From contig CP129489.1 in the NCBI GenBank assembly GCA_030584065.1, positions 830,640 to 894,639 on the forward strand: DNA of 64,000 nucleotides. Direction: 5' to 3'. The stretch comes from Flavobacteriales bacterium (GTDB lineage: Bacteria > Bacteroidota > Bacteroidia > Flavobacteriales_F > PHOS-HE28). Made by a program: the position numbers and the translations under genes. This document shows, piece by piece, positions 54,574 through 64,000 of this stretch (positions within the stretch are counted from its first letter, which is position 1; each line of letters starts with the position of its first letter). Below the pieces are notes generated by a model. The model made no database searches. It was not told the origin of the DNA and worked only from the letters and a program-made list of their open reading frames with translations.

Positions 54574-55337
54574 CTTCCTTGTTGAGCATCGATCGGCTGA
54601 CCATCGGGCATCGGGGCCATGCCTTGCTCTCCGATGCGACCTGCGCCCTCGAGGCCGGCCAGATGGCCGCGCTCATCGGGTTGAACGGGTCGGGGAAATC
54701 CACCCTGCTGCGGGCGCTGGCCGGGCTGCATCCGCTCATGCAGGGCCGGGTGCTGCTGGAGGGCAAGGACCTGGGGGGCCATGCGCGCCGCGACCGGGCG
54801 CAGCGGCTCAGCTTCGTCCTCTCGGGCAGGCCGCGCATCGGCCTAATGGATGTCCGTGCGTTGGTGGCCATGGGCCGCCAACCGTGGACCGGTGCCTTCG
54901 GTGGATTGGGCGCATCGGATCAGCGGCAGGTGGAGGAAGCGCTGGAACGGACGGGCTTAAAGCCGCTCGCCGACCGCCAGTTCGACTCCCTCAGCGATGG
55001 CGAGGCCCAGAAGGCGATGATCGCCCGTGCCATCGCGCAGGACACGCCGGTGATCCTCCTCGATGAGCCCACCGCCCACCTCGATGTGCTCAATCGGGTG
55101 GAGGTGCTACGCCTGCTGCGCGGTATCGCAAGGGACCAGCAACGGTGCGTGCTGCTATCCACGCACGACCTCTCCACGGCCCTTGACCTCTGCGACCGGG
55201 TGCTCCTGCTGCATCAAGGCGCATTGTGGTGCGGCAGCCCGCATGAGGCGCGCTCCAGCGGCCGCTTGGCCGCCGCATTCCAGCAGGAGGGCCTGCTCTT
55301 CGATCCCGTGGCGGGAATCCTTCGCCCCATGGAATGA
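54570..55337 (+). CDS. ABC transporter ATPase partner of the FecCD permease
   Basis: 255 residues. Walker A GLNGSGKST, signature LSDGEAQ (variant of LSGGQ), Walker B VILLDEPTAHLD and a switch His in STHD. It energises the FecCD permease. Start at ATG 54570 overlapping the permease TGA; an in-frame ATG at 54555 is also possible. Confidence 0.9.
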   Translation: MTSLLSIDRLTIGHRGHALLSDATCALEAGQMAALIGLNGSGKSTLLRALAGLHPLMQGRVLLEGKDLGGHARRDRAQRLSFVLSGRPRIGLMDVRALVAMGRQPWTGAFGGLGASDQRQVEEALERTGLKPLADRQFDSLSDGEAQKAMIARAIAQDTPVILLDEPTAHLDVLNRVEVLRLLRGIARDQQRCVLLSTHDLSTALDLCDRVLLLHQGALWCGSPHEARSSGRLAAAFQQEGLLFDPVAGILRPME

Positions 55338-55369
55338 CGAAGCCACCATCGCCGGGCGAAGGGGCTTCG
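55338..55369. terminator. weak convergent terminator between the ATPase and mscL
   Basis: CGAAGCC (55338-55344) and GGCTTCG (55363-55369) pair across an 18-base loop, with a bulged extension ACC/GG. No T run. Confidence 0.35.
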
Positions 55370-55381
55370 AACCACGGAGGG

Positions 55382-55810
55382 CTATTTCCTCAGCGCATCC
55401 CGGATCTCCATGAGGAGCTTCTCCTCGTTGGTGGGGCCGGGGGGGGGCGGAGCAGGCTCGGCCTTCTTCATTCGATTGATGGCCTTGATGACCATGAACA
55501 TGACGAAGGCGATGACCAGGAATTCGATCGTCATGGTGATGAAGGTGCCCCACTTCACGGCCACCTCGGTCACGGCGGGTTGGATCACGGCACCCGATGC
55601 ATCCTTCACCTCGGCTGCTGCTTTGGTGAGCACGAGCTTCTTGTCGTTGAAGTCCACCCCGCCGGTGAGCTGTCCGACGAGCGGCATCACCATCCCGTCG
55701 ATGAAAGCACTGGTCACCTTACCGAAAGCGGCCCCCATGACGAAGGCAACCGCCATGTCGACGAGGTTGCCCTTCATAGCGAACTCCTTGAACTCCTTCA
55801 TCATGCCCAT
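55382..55810 (-). CDS. mscL: large-conductance mechanosensitive channel MscL
   Basis: 142 residues. EFKEFAMKGNLVDMAVAFVMGAAFGK is the N-terminal helix and first TM; a later FLVIAFVMFMVIKAINRM is the second TM, with an acidic C-terminal helix. Channels of this type release solutes at osmotic downshock. TATATTCG lies 22 bases upstream. Confidence 0.95.
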   Translation of the reverse strand: MGMMKEFKEFAMKGNLVDMAVAFVMGAAFGKVTSAFIDGMVMPLVGQLTGGVDFNDKKLVLTKAAAEVKDASGAVIQPAVTEVAVKWGTFITMTIEFLVIAFVMFMVIKAINRMKKAEPAPPPPGPTNEEKLLMEIRDALRK

Positions 55811-55832
55811 GGTGCGGGGTGTTTGGTTTCGA

Positions 55833-55840
55833 CGAATATA
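55833..55840 (-). promoter_or_regulatory. -7 element TATATTCG for mscL
   Basis: Minus-strand TATATTCG, 22 bases before the mscL ATG. Confidence 0.5.
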
Positions 55841-55862
55841 GAAGCCTCTTCCGGAACGGGGG

Positions 55863-56396
55863 TCAGGGCGCCGGCTTGAAACGGTAGCTCAGCGTGCGGG
55901 GCGAACCGTCCTTTCCGGGACCGGACACTGTGGCGTACCAAGTGCCATCGTGCTGCAGCGCGTAGGCGATGCGCCGGGGGAAATCGTGCATCGGGTTCTC
56001 GAATACCATGCTGTCACCCGCGCACTCCGTCAGGGAGAAGGCTACCGGTGCACCGGCATCCTGCGATGGCACGCGTACGTTGTAGGCGATGGCCCCCATG
56101 CTGTCTGATGCGACCCACAGGTGCTCGATGAACACCGTGTCCTTGTCGGCCATCACGAAGCCGATGCCGGAGTAGGTTCCGTTGCCCGTCGGCTTCCAGC
56201 GCTCATGAATGACAGCGCCGGGCTCGCTCTCGGCGTCGATCCAATCGCCCATCAGCTTGGGCATGAGTTCGCCGAATCGGTTCACCCGGCGATCCGCCGG
56301 TGCGGGGCCGGTCGCGGCATCCGTGTCCGGTGAGGCCGTAGGCGCCCCGCAGCTCAGGATCAGGCCTGCGGCGCCGAGGAGGAGGGCGTGCTTCAT
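55863..56396 (-). CDS. DUF6265-like lipoprotein
   Basis: 177 residues with lipobox ILSC (cysteine 16). The ERWKPTGNGTYSGIGF and ENPMHDFPRRI strands recall the DUF6265 beta-barrel. Periplasmic; function unknown. Its ATG overlaps the thioesterase stop (ATGA), and TAGCTTCG four bases upstream could give an extra transcript. Confidence 0.6.
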   Translation of the reverse strand: MKHALLLGAAGLILSCGAPTASPDTDAATGPAPADRRVNRFGELMPKLMGDWIDAESEPGAVIHERWKPTGNGTYSGIGFVMADKDTVFIEHLWVASDSMGAIAYNVRVPSQDAGAPVAFSLTECAGDSMVFENPMHDFPRRIAYALQHDGTWYATVSGPGKDGSPRTLSYRFKPAP

Positions 56397-56827
56397 CCTG
56401 CGAAGCTAGGTCCCTGAAGCACAGCGATGGCCTCGCGGACCGCCACGGGAACTGCGGTCTTCGCTGCCGCGCGGTAGTCGTACATGACCTGCACGCTGGT
56501 GCCGGTGGCCACCACCGCGCCTTGCTCGTCGGTGATCTCGTACGTCATGGTGAAGCTCGTGCGCCCGATGGCGGTGCAGCCGGTCCTTACGGTGAGCCGC
56601 TGTGGCCATTGCACAGGGCGCCTGAAGTCGCAGGTGGTACTGGCCAGGATGACGCCGACGCCGTGCTCGTCATGCGACCGGAGCACGCCGATGCGCTGGA
56701 GGTAGTGCATGCGTGCGCTCTCGAAGTAGCGGAAGTACACCGTATTGTTCACATGGCCGAAGGCATCCTGCTCGCCCCAGGCCACGTCCACCGGCAAGCT
56801 GACGGCATAGGGGGAGGGGGTGCTCAC
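56393..56827 (-). CDS. acyl-CoA thioesterase, 4HBT hotdog family
   Basis: 144 residues, starting at GTG 56827 that overlaps the DUF349 stop (GTGA). VAWGEQDAFGHVNNTVYFRYFESARM contains the Asp-His-x-N region of YbgC/4-hydroxybenzoyl-CoA thioesterases, with Asp as catalytic residue. Hydrolyses acyl-CoA; substrate unknown. Confidence 0.85.
   Translation of the reverse strand: MSTPSPYAVSLPVDVAWGEQDAFGHVNNTVYFRYFESARMHYLQRIGVLRSHDEHGVGVILASTTCDFRRPVQWPQRLTVRTGCTAIGRTSFTMTYEITDEQGAVVATGTSVQVMYDYRAAAKTAVPVAVREAIAVLQGPSFAG
56401..56408 (-). promoter_or_regulatory. -7 element TAGCTTCG within the thioesterase gene
   Basis: Minus-strand TAGCTTCG, four bases before the lipoprotein ATG, inside the thioesterase end; could give a separate short transcript. 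Confidence 0.4.
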
Positions 56828-58560
56828 CGCAGCTCCTTCAGCAATTCGCGGTGCTGGCCCTTGAGGCGCTCCACATCGCGGCCCAGCTTATCGATCTTCT
56901 TCTGCATCTCGCGCTTCATCTCCTCGCCGCTGGCGCTCTTGAAGTTGAACATGCCCATGTTCCTCTCCATCTGGCGCATCTCGCCCTCGAGCTCCTCGAT
57001 CTTCCGCTTGATGAAGCGGCTCTCCCGTTCGATGCCATGCTTCCCGTCGGGACCGCTCTTCAGCTCCTCCAGGTGGTCCTGGAAGCGCATGCGCTGGCGC
57101 TCATCGGCCTCCACCTTCAGCTGGCCGTAATGCTTGTCGAGCGCCGCACGGTACCGCTCGTTGAGCGCATCGAAGACCTTGGGGGATACGCGCCCGGTGC
57201 TCATCCAGCGTGCGCTGAAGGCCCTTAGGGCCTCCATGTCCTTGCTGCGCTCCCCGGTGTGCTGATAGGCCTCGACCTCGGCGATCAGCGCTTCCTTGGC
57301 CTGCACGTTCACGGCCTGCTCGGCATCCTGCTTCTCGAAGACCGCCTTCCGGTTCTGGAAGAAGGCGTCGCAGGCCTCGCGGAAGCGGGTCCATAGCTTG
57401 TTCTCGTCTCGCGGACCGGCGCTGCCGGCTTCCTTCCACTGCTGCTGAAGCGCCTTGAGCCGGTCGGCGGTCTTCCTCCATTCGGTGCTGTCCTTGAGCG
57501 CGATGGCCTCGTTGAGCAGGGCGTTCTTCCTGTCGCGGGCGGCCTTGTACTGGTCCTTGAGCTGGTCGAACCAGTCCCGCTTGGCCTGGAAGAAGGCGTT
57601 GCACTGGTCGCGGAACTCCTTCCACACGCGCTCGTTCTCCTTCTTGGTGGCGAATCCGATGGACTTCCAGGCGTTCTGCAGCTCGATCACCTGGTCGGTG
57701 AGTTCCTTCCACTCCTTGGCGCTCTGCGCCTTCAGTTCGCCGGTGAGCGCCGCCACCTTCTCCACCAGGGCCTGCTTGGCCAGCAGGTTCGCCTCATGCT
57801 CGGCGCGGCGGGCGCGGTAATGCTCGTTGATCTTGTCGTACACCACGCGCGTGGCGTTCCAGAACCCGTCACGGATGGCTTCCCATTCCTCCTTCACCAC
57901 AGGGCCGATCTGCTGCCACTTCTCCTGGTAGTCGCGGATATGATGCTCCAGCTCCTTCACGCCGTCCTTCTGGGCCAAGGACTGCACATCGGCCACCAGG
58001 GCCTGCTTGAGCGCGGTGTTCTTGCGCAGGTCGTGATCGCGCAGCTCCTTGTAGATGCGGATGTGATAGAAGAACTCGTCGAGCAGGTGGCTGTAGTCCC
58101 GCTGGAGGTCGCGGTAGGCTTGGCCGGGCACATTGCCGATGGCCTTCCATTTCTCCTGCAGGTCCTTGAACCGGTTGAACGCCGACCCGATGTTCTCCTC
58201 GCTGGCGATGAGGGCCTTGAGCTCCTCCATCACCGCCTGCTTGGCCGCCAGGTTGTCCGCTTCTTCCTTGGCCTTCTTGCGCCGCAGGTCGTTCACCCGC
58301 TGATTGAAGGCGTCCAGCAGTTGCTTGAACCGTTTGTCCTCCTCATCGAGCAGGGGCGCGGATTCGATGGCGACCGGTCCTTCCGGAGCGCTTTCACCCT
58401 CCGACGCACCGCTTTCGGGCTGCGGCTCCGACTGCTGCTGGGCGGCTACCAGGGCCTCGTAGGCCTCCTTTGTCACTTCCACCGCCTCGGCGGCGGTTTC
58501 GACATCCTCCTGTGAGGCGAGTTCCTGGAGCCGGGCGAGCAGCTCTGCTTTCGTGGCCAT
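56824..58560 (-). CDS. DUF349 repeat protein
   Basis: 578 residues. After a short N-terminal ATKAELLARLQELA helix and an acidic linker (to about 110), about five DUF349 helical repeats of about 75-95 residues follow (KWKAIGNVP, KWQQIGPV, AWKSIGFA, QWKEAGSA, RWMSTGRVS mark each). Function is not established for such long forms. The start MATKAEL is 34 bases from a TATATTTG element, and the gene overlaps the thioesterase (GTGA). Confidence 0.88.
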   Translation of the reverse strand: MATKAELLARLQELASQEDVETAAEAVEVTKEAYEALVAAQQQSEPQPESGASEGESAPEGPVAIESAPLLDEEDKRFKQLLDAFNQRVNDLRRKKAKEEADNLAAKQAVMEELKALIASEENIGSAFNRFKDLQEKWKAIGNVPGQAYRDLQRDYSHLLDEFFYHIRIYKELRDHDLRKNTALKQALVADVQSLAQKDGVKELEHHIRDYQEKWQQIGPVVKEEWEAIRDGFWNATRVVYDKINEHYRARRAEHEANLLAKQALVEKVAALTGELKAQSAKEWKELTDQVIELQNAWKSIGFATKKENERVWKEFRDQCNAFFQAKRDWFDQLKDQYKAARDRKNALLNEAIALKDSTEWRKTADRLKALQQQWKEAGSAGPRDENKLWTRFREACDAFFQNRKAVFEKQDAEQAVNVQAKEALIAEVEAYQHTGERSKDMEALRAFSARWMSTGRVSPKVFDALNERYRAALDKHYGQLKVEADERQRMRFQDHLEELKSGPDGKHGIERESRFIKRKIEELEGEMRQMERNMGMFNFKSASGEEMKREMQKKIDKLGRDVERLKGQHRELLKELR

Positions 58561-58594
58561 GCGTTGGTCGTTGAGGCCTTCGCGGCCGTCCGCC

Positions 58595-58602
58595 CAAATA
58601 TA
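58595..58602 (-). promoter_or_regulatory. -7 element TATATTTG for the DUF349 operon
   Basis: Exact minus-strand TAnnTTTG match, 34 bases before the DUF349 ATG. Confidence 0.6.
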
Positions 58603-58631
58603 GAGGGATGCGCTGCGACAGCCTGTTAGGA

Positions 58632-60074
58632 CTAGACGGCGATGCCCAGAAGGCATACATCGTCCACCTGCTCCTCGGCCCCCTTCCAGGCGAGGAAGGC
58701 CTGCTCAAGCAGTTCGGCCTGCCGGTCCATGGGTTCCGCCAGGTTGCGCTCGAGGAGCTGCTGGAGGCGGTCGCTCATGAACCGTTTGCGCTCGGGTCCG
58801 CCGAACTGGTCCACGTAGCCGTCGCTGAAGAGGTAGATGCGGTCGCCTGGGGCATAGGCGAGGCGGTGGCAGGTGAAGCGGCGGTCGAGTTCGTGGTGCG
58901 CGCCACCCACCGGTTGGCGGTCGCCATTGATCACGGACAACTGGCCGTCATGCAGCCAGAAGAGAGGCCGGAACGCGCCGGCGAACAGGATCTCGCGCTG
59001 CGCACGGTCGATGCGGCACAGGGCGATGTCCATGCCGTCGCCCCCCCCGCGCCGCTGCCCCTGCTGGTGCAGGGTGGTGACCACCCGGGTGTTGAGCATG
59101 CCGAGGATCTCGGATGGGTCCTTTTCGGCATGGGCGGGCACGATCTCGTTCAGGAGTGAGCAGCCGATGGCGGCCATCATGGCGCCAGGCAGGCCGTGGC
59201 CGGTGGCATCGGCGGCCGCCACGAAGCAGACGTCGGGGCTGACGCGGTGGCACCAATGGAAGTCGCCGCTCACCAGGTCCTTGGGCCGGTCGATGATGAA
59301 GGCGGCGTCGAAGAACTCGCGATAGGCCGAGGCCGGGGGCACCAGCGCCCGTTGGATGCGGCCGGCGTAAGCGATGCTGTCCGAGATGTCGAGGTTGCGC
59401 GCAGCCAGGGCGATCCGGTCCGCTTCGTTCTGCCTGACCCAATGGCCGACGGACCGCAGGAGGAAGAGCCCGGCCAATCCGAACAGGAGCAGCGCCACCA
59501 CGATATGGCGCAGCAGCGCTGCAAACGCGCCGGCTTCAGCCTGGGTTACGGGCATGCGGGCGAGGACCTGCGCATTGACCGCGCCTCGCTCATCGATGAT
59601 GGGCTCTGCCGCAAGGATCCACTGGTCATCCATGCGCCGCACGGCCTCCGTGCTGAGCCTGTCGGAGCCCCAAGGCGCCGCTGGCTCCCTGAATCGCGGC
59701 TGCTCCTCGGAGGTGGCGATGACCACCATGCGGCCGCGCTCATCGGCGGCCACCACCAGCAAGGGCGCTTGAAGGCCATTGCGCAGAGCGGCCTTTCTGA
59801 GCTGCTCATGCACCAGGAAGTAGCGGGCATCCTGCGTGGGGCGGATGATGAGCCCGGCAGCTCCGTACTTCTCCATCAGCAGCGACGGGTGCCGCGCCGG
59901 GATCTGGTCGGCCAGCGTGGCCGCCACGGTGCCCAGCCGGTCCAGGGCCTCCTGGCGCTGGCTGCGCAACTCGTGCCAGTGGGCCGCACCGATGAAGGCC
60001 GCGCAGAGCACCACGAGGGTGCCATAGAGGAGGCGCAGGATGCGGCGCGAACCGGCTTTCTGGGCAGCTTGCAA
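58632..60074 (-). CDS. SpoIIE-type PP2C phosphatase with sensor-like N terminus
   Basis: 480 residues, apparently starting at TTG 60074, because no ATG or GTG fits before residue 67 and a stop lies eight codons upstream. A TM at about 13-30 and another at about 190-208 flank a periplasmic sensor region; the C-terminal PP2C domain has SGDFHWCHR, AAADATGHGLPGAMMA and SDGYVDQF, the metal Asp set. It probably dephosphorylates an anti-sigma-antagonist type partner; none is nearby. Confidence 0.82.
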   Translation of the reverse strand: MQAAQKAGSRRILRLLYGTLVVLCAAFIGAAHWHELRSQRQEALDRLGTVAATLADQIPARHPSLLMEKYGAAGLIIRPTQDARYFLVHEQLRKAALRNGLQAPLLVVAADERGRMVVIATSEEQPRFREPAAPWGSDRLSTEAVRRMDDQWILAAEPIIDERGAVNAQVLARMPVTQAEAGAFAALLRHIVVALLLFGLAGLFLLRSVGHWVRQNEADRIALAARNLDISDSIAYAGRIQRALVPPASAYREFFDAAFIIDRPKDLVSGDFHWCHRVSPDVCFVAAADATGHGLPGAMMAAIGCSLLNEIVPAHAEKDPSEILGMLNTRVVTTLHQQGQRRGGGDGMDIALCRIDRAQREILFAGAFRPLFWLHDGQLSVINGDRQPVGGAHHELDRRFTCHRLAYAPGDRIYLFSDGYVDQFGGPERKRFMSDRLQQLLERNLAEPMDRQAELLEQAFLAWKGAEEQVDDVCLLGIAV

Positions 60075-60080
60075 CGGGAA

Positions 60081-60110
60081 TCCGCCGGAGGGGCTTCAGG
60101 CTCCGGCGGA
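60081..60110 (-). terminator. hairpin downstream of pruA
   Basis: TCCGCCGGAG (60081-60090) pairs perfectly with CTCCGGCGGA (60101-60110), a ten-base stem with a ten-base loop, 36 bases beyond the pruA stop and just before the TTG start of the phosphatase. No T tract. Confidence 0.5.
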
Positions 60111-60146
60111 CGTTCCTACGGGAATGGGACCGAAAAGGTGACCGAA

Positions 60147-61766
<1,620 letters not shown>

Positions 61767-61840
61767 GGTTGTACGGCTGGGGCCTCCTGCCTTGCGGTCA
61801 CCTGCCTGCAAGACTGCCAAGGAAGCCCGACGGCGCGCGA

Positions 61841-61848
61841 CGAAGATA
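61841..61848 (-). promoter_or_regulatory. -7 element TATCTTCG for pruA
   Basis: Minus-strand TATCTTCG, 74 bases before the pruA ATG, giving a longer leader than elsewhere in the window. Confidence 0.4.
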
Positions 61849-61901
61849 TCCCTGATGGGCGTCAGTGGTCGCCGCCGATTGTCGCCGCGCTCATGCGGCG
61901 G

Positions 61902-62861
61902 CTATGCGGCCTGCACGATGGCCAGGTAGAGCGGCATGCCCACCGTGATGTTGAAGGGGAAGGCGACCCCCAGCGCCATGGGGATGTAGAGGCCCGGGTC
62001 GGCCTTGGGAGCCGCCAGGCGCATGGATGCCGGCACGGCTATGTAGCTGGCGCTGGCGGCAAGGATGGCGAACATGAACCGGTCGCCCGGCGCCGGGGTG
62101 ATGAAGCCGCTGAGCCAGGCCACCGCACAGCCGTTGACGAGCGGGGCCAGCACGGCGATCGCGCTCACGAAGAGCCCGTAGCGGCGGAAGGCACCGAAGC
62201 GGGCGGCGGTGACCATGCCCATCTCCAGCAGGAAGACCGCCAGGAAGCCCTTGAAGATGTCCGTGGTGAAGGGCTTGATGCCCTCCGCCTGCTTCGTATC
62301 GGCCACCATGCCGATGATGAGGCTGCCGATGAGCATGAGCACGCTGCCATTCGTGAGGCTGTGCTTGAGCATGCTGCCCAGCGTGGGGCGCTCGCCCCCC
62401 TTGTCATACCGCATCAGGAGCACCATTCCCACGATGATGGCCGGACTCTCCATCAGGGCCATGATCGCCACCATATGGCCGCTGAAGGGCAGATCCTTCG
62501 CCTCCAGGAATCCGCTCGCCGCCACGAAGGTCACCGCGCTCACCGACCCGAACGCTGCCGCGATCGCGCCGGCATTCTGGACCCCCAGCTTGCGCTTCAG
62601 CAGGAAGAAGACATAGACCGGGATGGCGCTGGCGATGGCCATGCCGAAGACCAGCTCGCCCATGAACTGGGCCGTGAGGTGCTCGTGGGCCAGCTCCTGC
62701 CCTCCGCGGAAGCCTATGGCGAACAGCAGGTAGAGGGAGATGAACTTGATGGTGGTGGGCGGTATCTCCAGGTCGCTCTTCACCAGGAAGGCGACGATGC
62801 CCAGCACGAAGAAGAGCAGGGTGGGATTGGTGAGGTTGGAGAGGAGGACGGAGAAGTCCAT
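61902..62861 (-). CDS. SbtA-like sodium-dependent bicarbonate transporter
   Basis: 319 residues with about ten hydrophobic segments. The opening NLTNPTLLFFVLGIVAFLVKSDLEIP and internal ALMESPAIIVGMVL match the SbtA (DUF897) family; SbtA itself is a Na+/HCO3- symporter of cyanobacteria. In a heterotroph the substrate may be bicarbonate or another small anion. It follows the MscS-like gene by ten bases. Confidence 0.8.
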   Translation of the reverse strand: MDFSVLLSNLTNPTLLFFVLGIVAFLVKSDLEIPPTTIKFISLYLLFAIGFRGGQELAHEHLTAQFMGELVFGMAIASAIPVYVFFLLKRKLGVQNAGAIAAAFGSVSAVTFVAASGFLEAKDLPFSGHMVAIMALMESPAIIVGMVLLMRYDKGGERPTLGSMLKHSLTNGSVLMLIGSLIIGMVADTKQAEGIKPFTTDIFKGFLAVFLLEMGMVTAARFGAFRRYGLFVSAIAVLAPLVNGCAVAWLSGFITPAPGDRFMFAILAASASYIAVPASMRLAAPKADPGLYIPMALGVAFPFNITVGMPLYLAIVQAA

Positions 62862-62871
62862 GGGGCGCGAC

Positions 62872-63387
62872 CTAGGGCCGATCGGGTTCGGTGACGGTGA
62901 AGGAGGACTTCAGCAGCACTGAGTTGGGCACCGTGGTCATTGCGCCGTGATCCTGCCGGATGAAGGTGAAAAAGTAGGAGATGTCCGTGAGTACTCCCTC
63001 TACATCCTGTTCGCCATCCTTCAGCCGGATGCGGTCGCCGATCTTGACCGGGTGCTGGAAGAAGAGAACCAGGAAAGCCGTGATGTTCGACAGGATCGAC
63101 ATCTCAGCGAAGAAGGCCACGCCCAGGACCGTGAACGCAGAGGCCGCGAACAACAGGATCTCGTTCTGCTTCACGCCCCAGATGGCGGTGAGCACCACGG
63201 TGATCAGGAGCAAGAGCAGCAGGCGGATCAGGCGCATCACCTCGCGCTCCTCCTTGACCTTGTAGGCGAGCTTCAATACGGCGCTGCGCACAAGCCAGCG
63301 GGAGACGGTCTTCAGGAAGAGGAATGCCGCCAAGGCGATGGCCGTCTCGATCAGCTGGATCCGATGGCCTGAGATGAATTCGTCCAT
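62872..63387 (-). CDS. small MscS-like mechanosensitive channel
   Basis: 171 residues from ATG 63387: two or three hydrophobic segments (about 12-30, 55-75, 80-105), then the MscS beta domain with FFQHPVKIGDRIRL and VPNSVLL. It stops just after the beta domain and lacks the C-terminal alpha/beta cage, so it is a minimal MscS member. Divergent from the TetR gene; in an operon with SbtA-like transporter. Confidence 0.8.
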   Translation of the reverse strand: MDEFISGHRIQLIETAIALAAFLFLKTVSRWLVRSAVLKLAYKVKEEREVMRLIRLLLLLLITVVLTAIWGVKQNEILLFAASAFTVLGVAFFAEMSILSNITAFLVLFFQHPVKIGDRIRLKDGEQDVEGVLTDISYFFTFIRQDHGAMTTVPNSVLLKSSFTVTEPDRP

Positions 63388-63447
63388 GCGTGGGGCTTCC
63401 TCCGGCGGGGCGAAGTAAGTGAAACTATCCGGAAGGTTAAGTAATAC

Positions 63448-63455
63448 TATATTCG
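63448..63455 (+). promoter_or_regulatory. -7 element TATATTCG for the TetR gene
   Basis: TATATTCG in an AT-rich spacer, ending seven bases before ATG 63463. Confidence 0.55.
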
Positions 63456-63462
63456 CCCCCGC

Positions 63463-64000
63463 AATGGCCGCCGCGCGCCTCCACCTCCGCCCCGATACGG
63501 CCTTGTCCCTCAAGGATCCCGAATCCACGGAGCTCGGCCAACGCATGCTGGAGGAGGGGCTTGGGCTCATGAACGAGCTCGGTCTGGAGGCCTTCACCTT
63601 CCGGAAGCTCGCGGACCGCATGGGCAGCACGGAGGTCACGCTCTACAAGTACTTCCCCAACAAGCAGCGGCTCCTCCAGTACTACTACCAGCTCTATTGG
63701 CTCTGGCTGCGGCAGGTATGCGGCCGCATCGCCGAGCGCGCGCGCGACCCGCGTGAGGCACTGGAGGAGATCGTGGAGGCCATCTGCGGCGTCTGGCCCA
63801 AGCCACTGCCGCCGCTCCAACTCGACCCGCACGCCCTGCGTCGCCTGGTGATCGAGGAGGGCATGAAGAGCTACCTGCACAAGAATGTGGATGACGACAA
63901 TGCCCGGCGCCTCTTCATGCCCTACAAGGAGCTCAGCGCCTTCATGGCCGAGCGCTTGGTGGCCTGCCGCGCCGATGTGCCCTGGCCGCGCTCCTTCGCC
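63463..64000 (+). CDS. TetR/AcrR family regulator, truncated by window end
   Basis: At least 179 residues; the reading frame is open to the window edge. The N terminus (about 25-75) has a TetR helix-turn-helix: LNELGLEAFTFRKLADRMGS is close (FTFRKLADRMGSTEVTLYKYF in two parts), with YKYFPNKQRLL. The rest is helical ligand-binding domain. Divergent from the MscS-like/SbtA operon, it may control it. Confidence 0.85.

Noticed and set aside
62872..63387. MscS-like gene as a truncated pseudogene
   Set aside because: The pore helix and beta domain are intact and the reading frame ends normally; minimal MscS proteins lacking the cage exist.

Overview
The window reads as a chromosomal stretch from a high-G+C member of the Bacteroidota, probably Flavobacteriales-like. 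Support comes from sequence: a C-terminal type IX secretion (T9SS) sorting domain on an M43 metalloprotease, a split two-subunit transketolase, a long-form NusB, the nusB / DUF1573 / yajC / coaE order, a BT_3928-type DoxX/thioredoxin membrane protein, and many copies of a TAnnTTyG promoter element (the Bacteroidota -7 box) just upstream of genes. No phage, insertion sequence, CRISPR array, rRNA or tRNA was seen. This is core-genome sequence with about 64 protein genes packed on both strands, many overlapping by ATGA or GTGA.

Layout. 0-5.4 kb: end of HMG-CoA lyase, a membrane metallophosphoesterase, a GT39-like membrane protein, a seven-repeat secreted beta-propeller and a small membrane protein. 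5.4-9.5 kb: surface-glycan cluster (two GT4 enzymes, WcaF-like acetyltransferase, a 63-residue membrane protein, a GT2 carrying an in-frame palindromic insertion). 9.6-14.6 kb: GDPD lipoprotein, M23 peptidase, a coiled-coil/ZapA/RNase Y operon. 14.6-15.0 kb: a gene-free, hairpin-rich gap. 15-17.8 kb: UDP-sugar epimerase and a DASS transporter. 17.8-23.1 kb: a minus-strand cluster (WD40, formyltransferase, barrel hydrolase-like protein, DUF4846, conserved Bacteroidota protein). 23.2-30 kb: CDGSH/ferredoxin and OsmC proteins, SpmA/SpmB-like transporter, methyltransferase, NlpC-like and SIMPL proteins, DNA repair methyltransferase, DUF2461, YceI. 30-37.4 kb: 3-hydroxyacyl-CoA dehydrogenase, ABC exporter, then the leucine dehydrogenase/nusB/DUF1573/yajC/coaE operon. 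37.6-43.4 kb: T9SS M43 protease, class III aminotransferase, and an ECF sigma / anti-sigma-like / Spy-like module. 43.5-52.3 kb: transketolase halves split by a von Willebrand A protein, DinB, DoxX/thioredoxin protein, triosephosphate isomerase, and a DegT aminotransferase plus iron alcohol dehydrogenase pair resembling the Kdo8N pathway. 52.4-64 kb: CsgG-like lipoprotein divergent from a FecCD/ATPase importer, MscL, DUF349 operon, SpoIIE phosphatase, proline catabolic PruA, SbtA-like transporter, small MscS-like channel and a divergent TetR regulator that runs off the end.

The most notable observations are the palindromic insertion inside the GT2 gene, a beta-sandwich domain inserted in the M43 catalytic domain, the -7 elements placed so close to start codons that at least nine mRNAs should be leaderless or nearly so, the hairpin-rich gap at 14.6-15.0 kb, and the formyltransferase/barrel/WD40/DUF4846 cluster.
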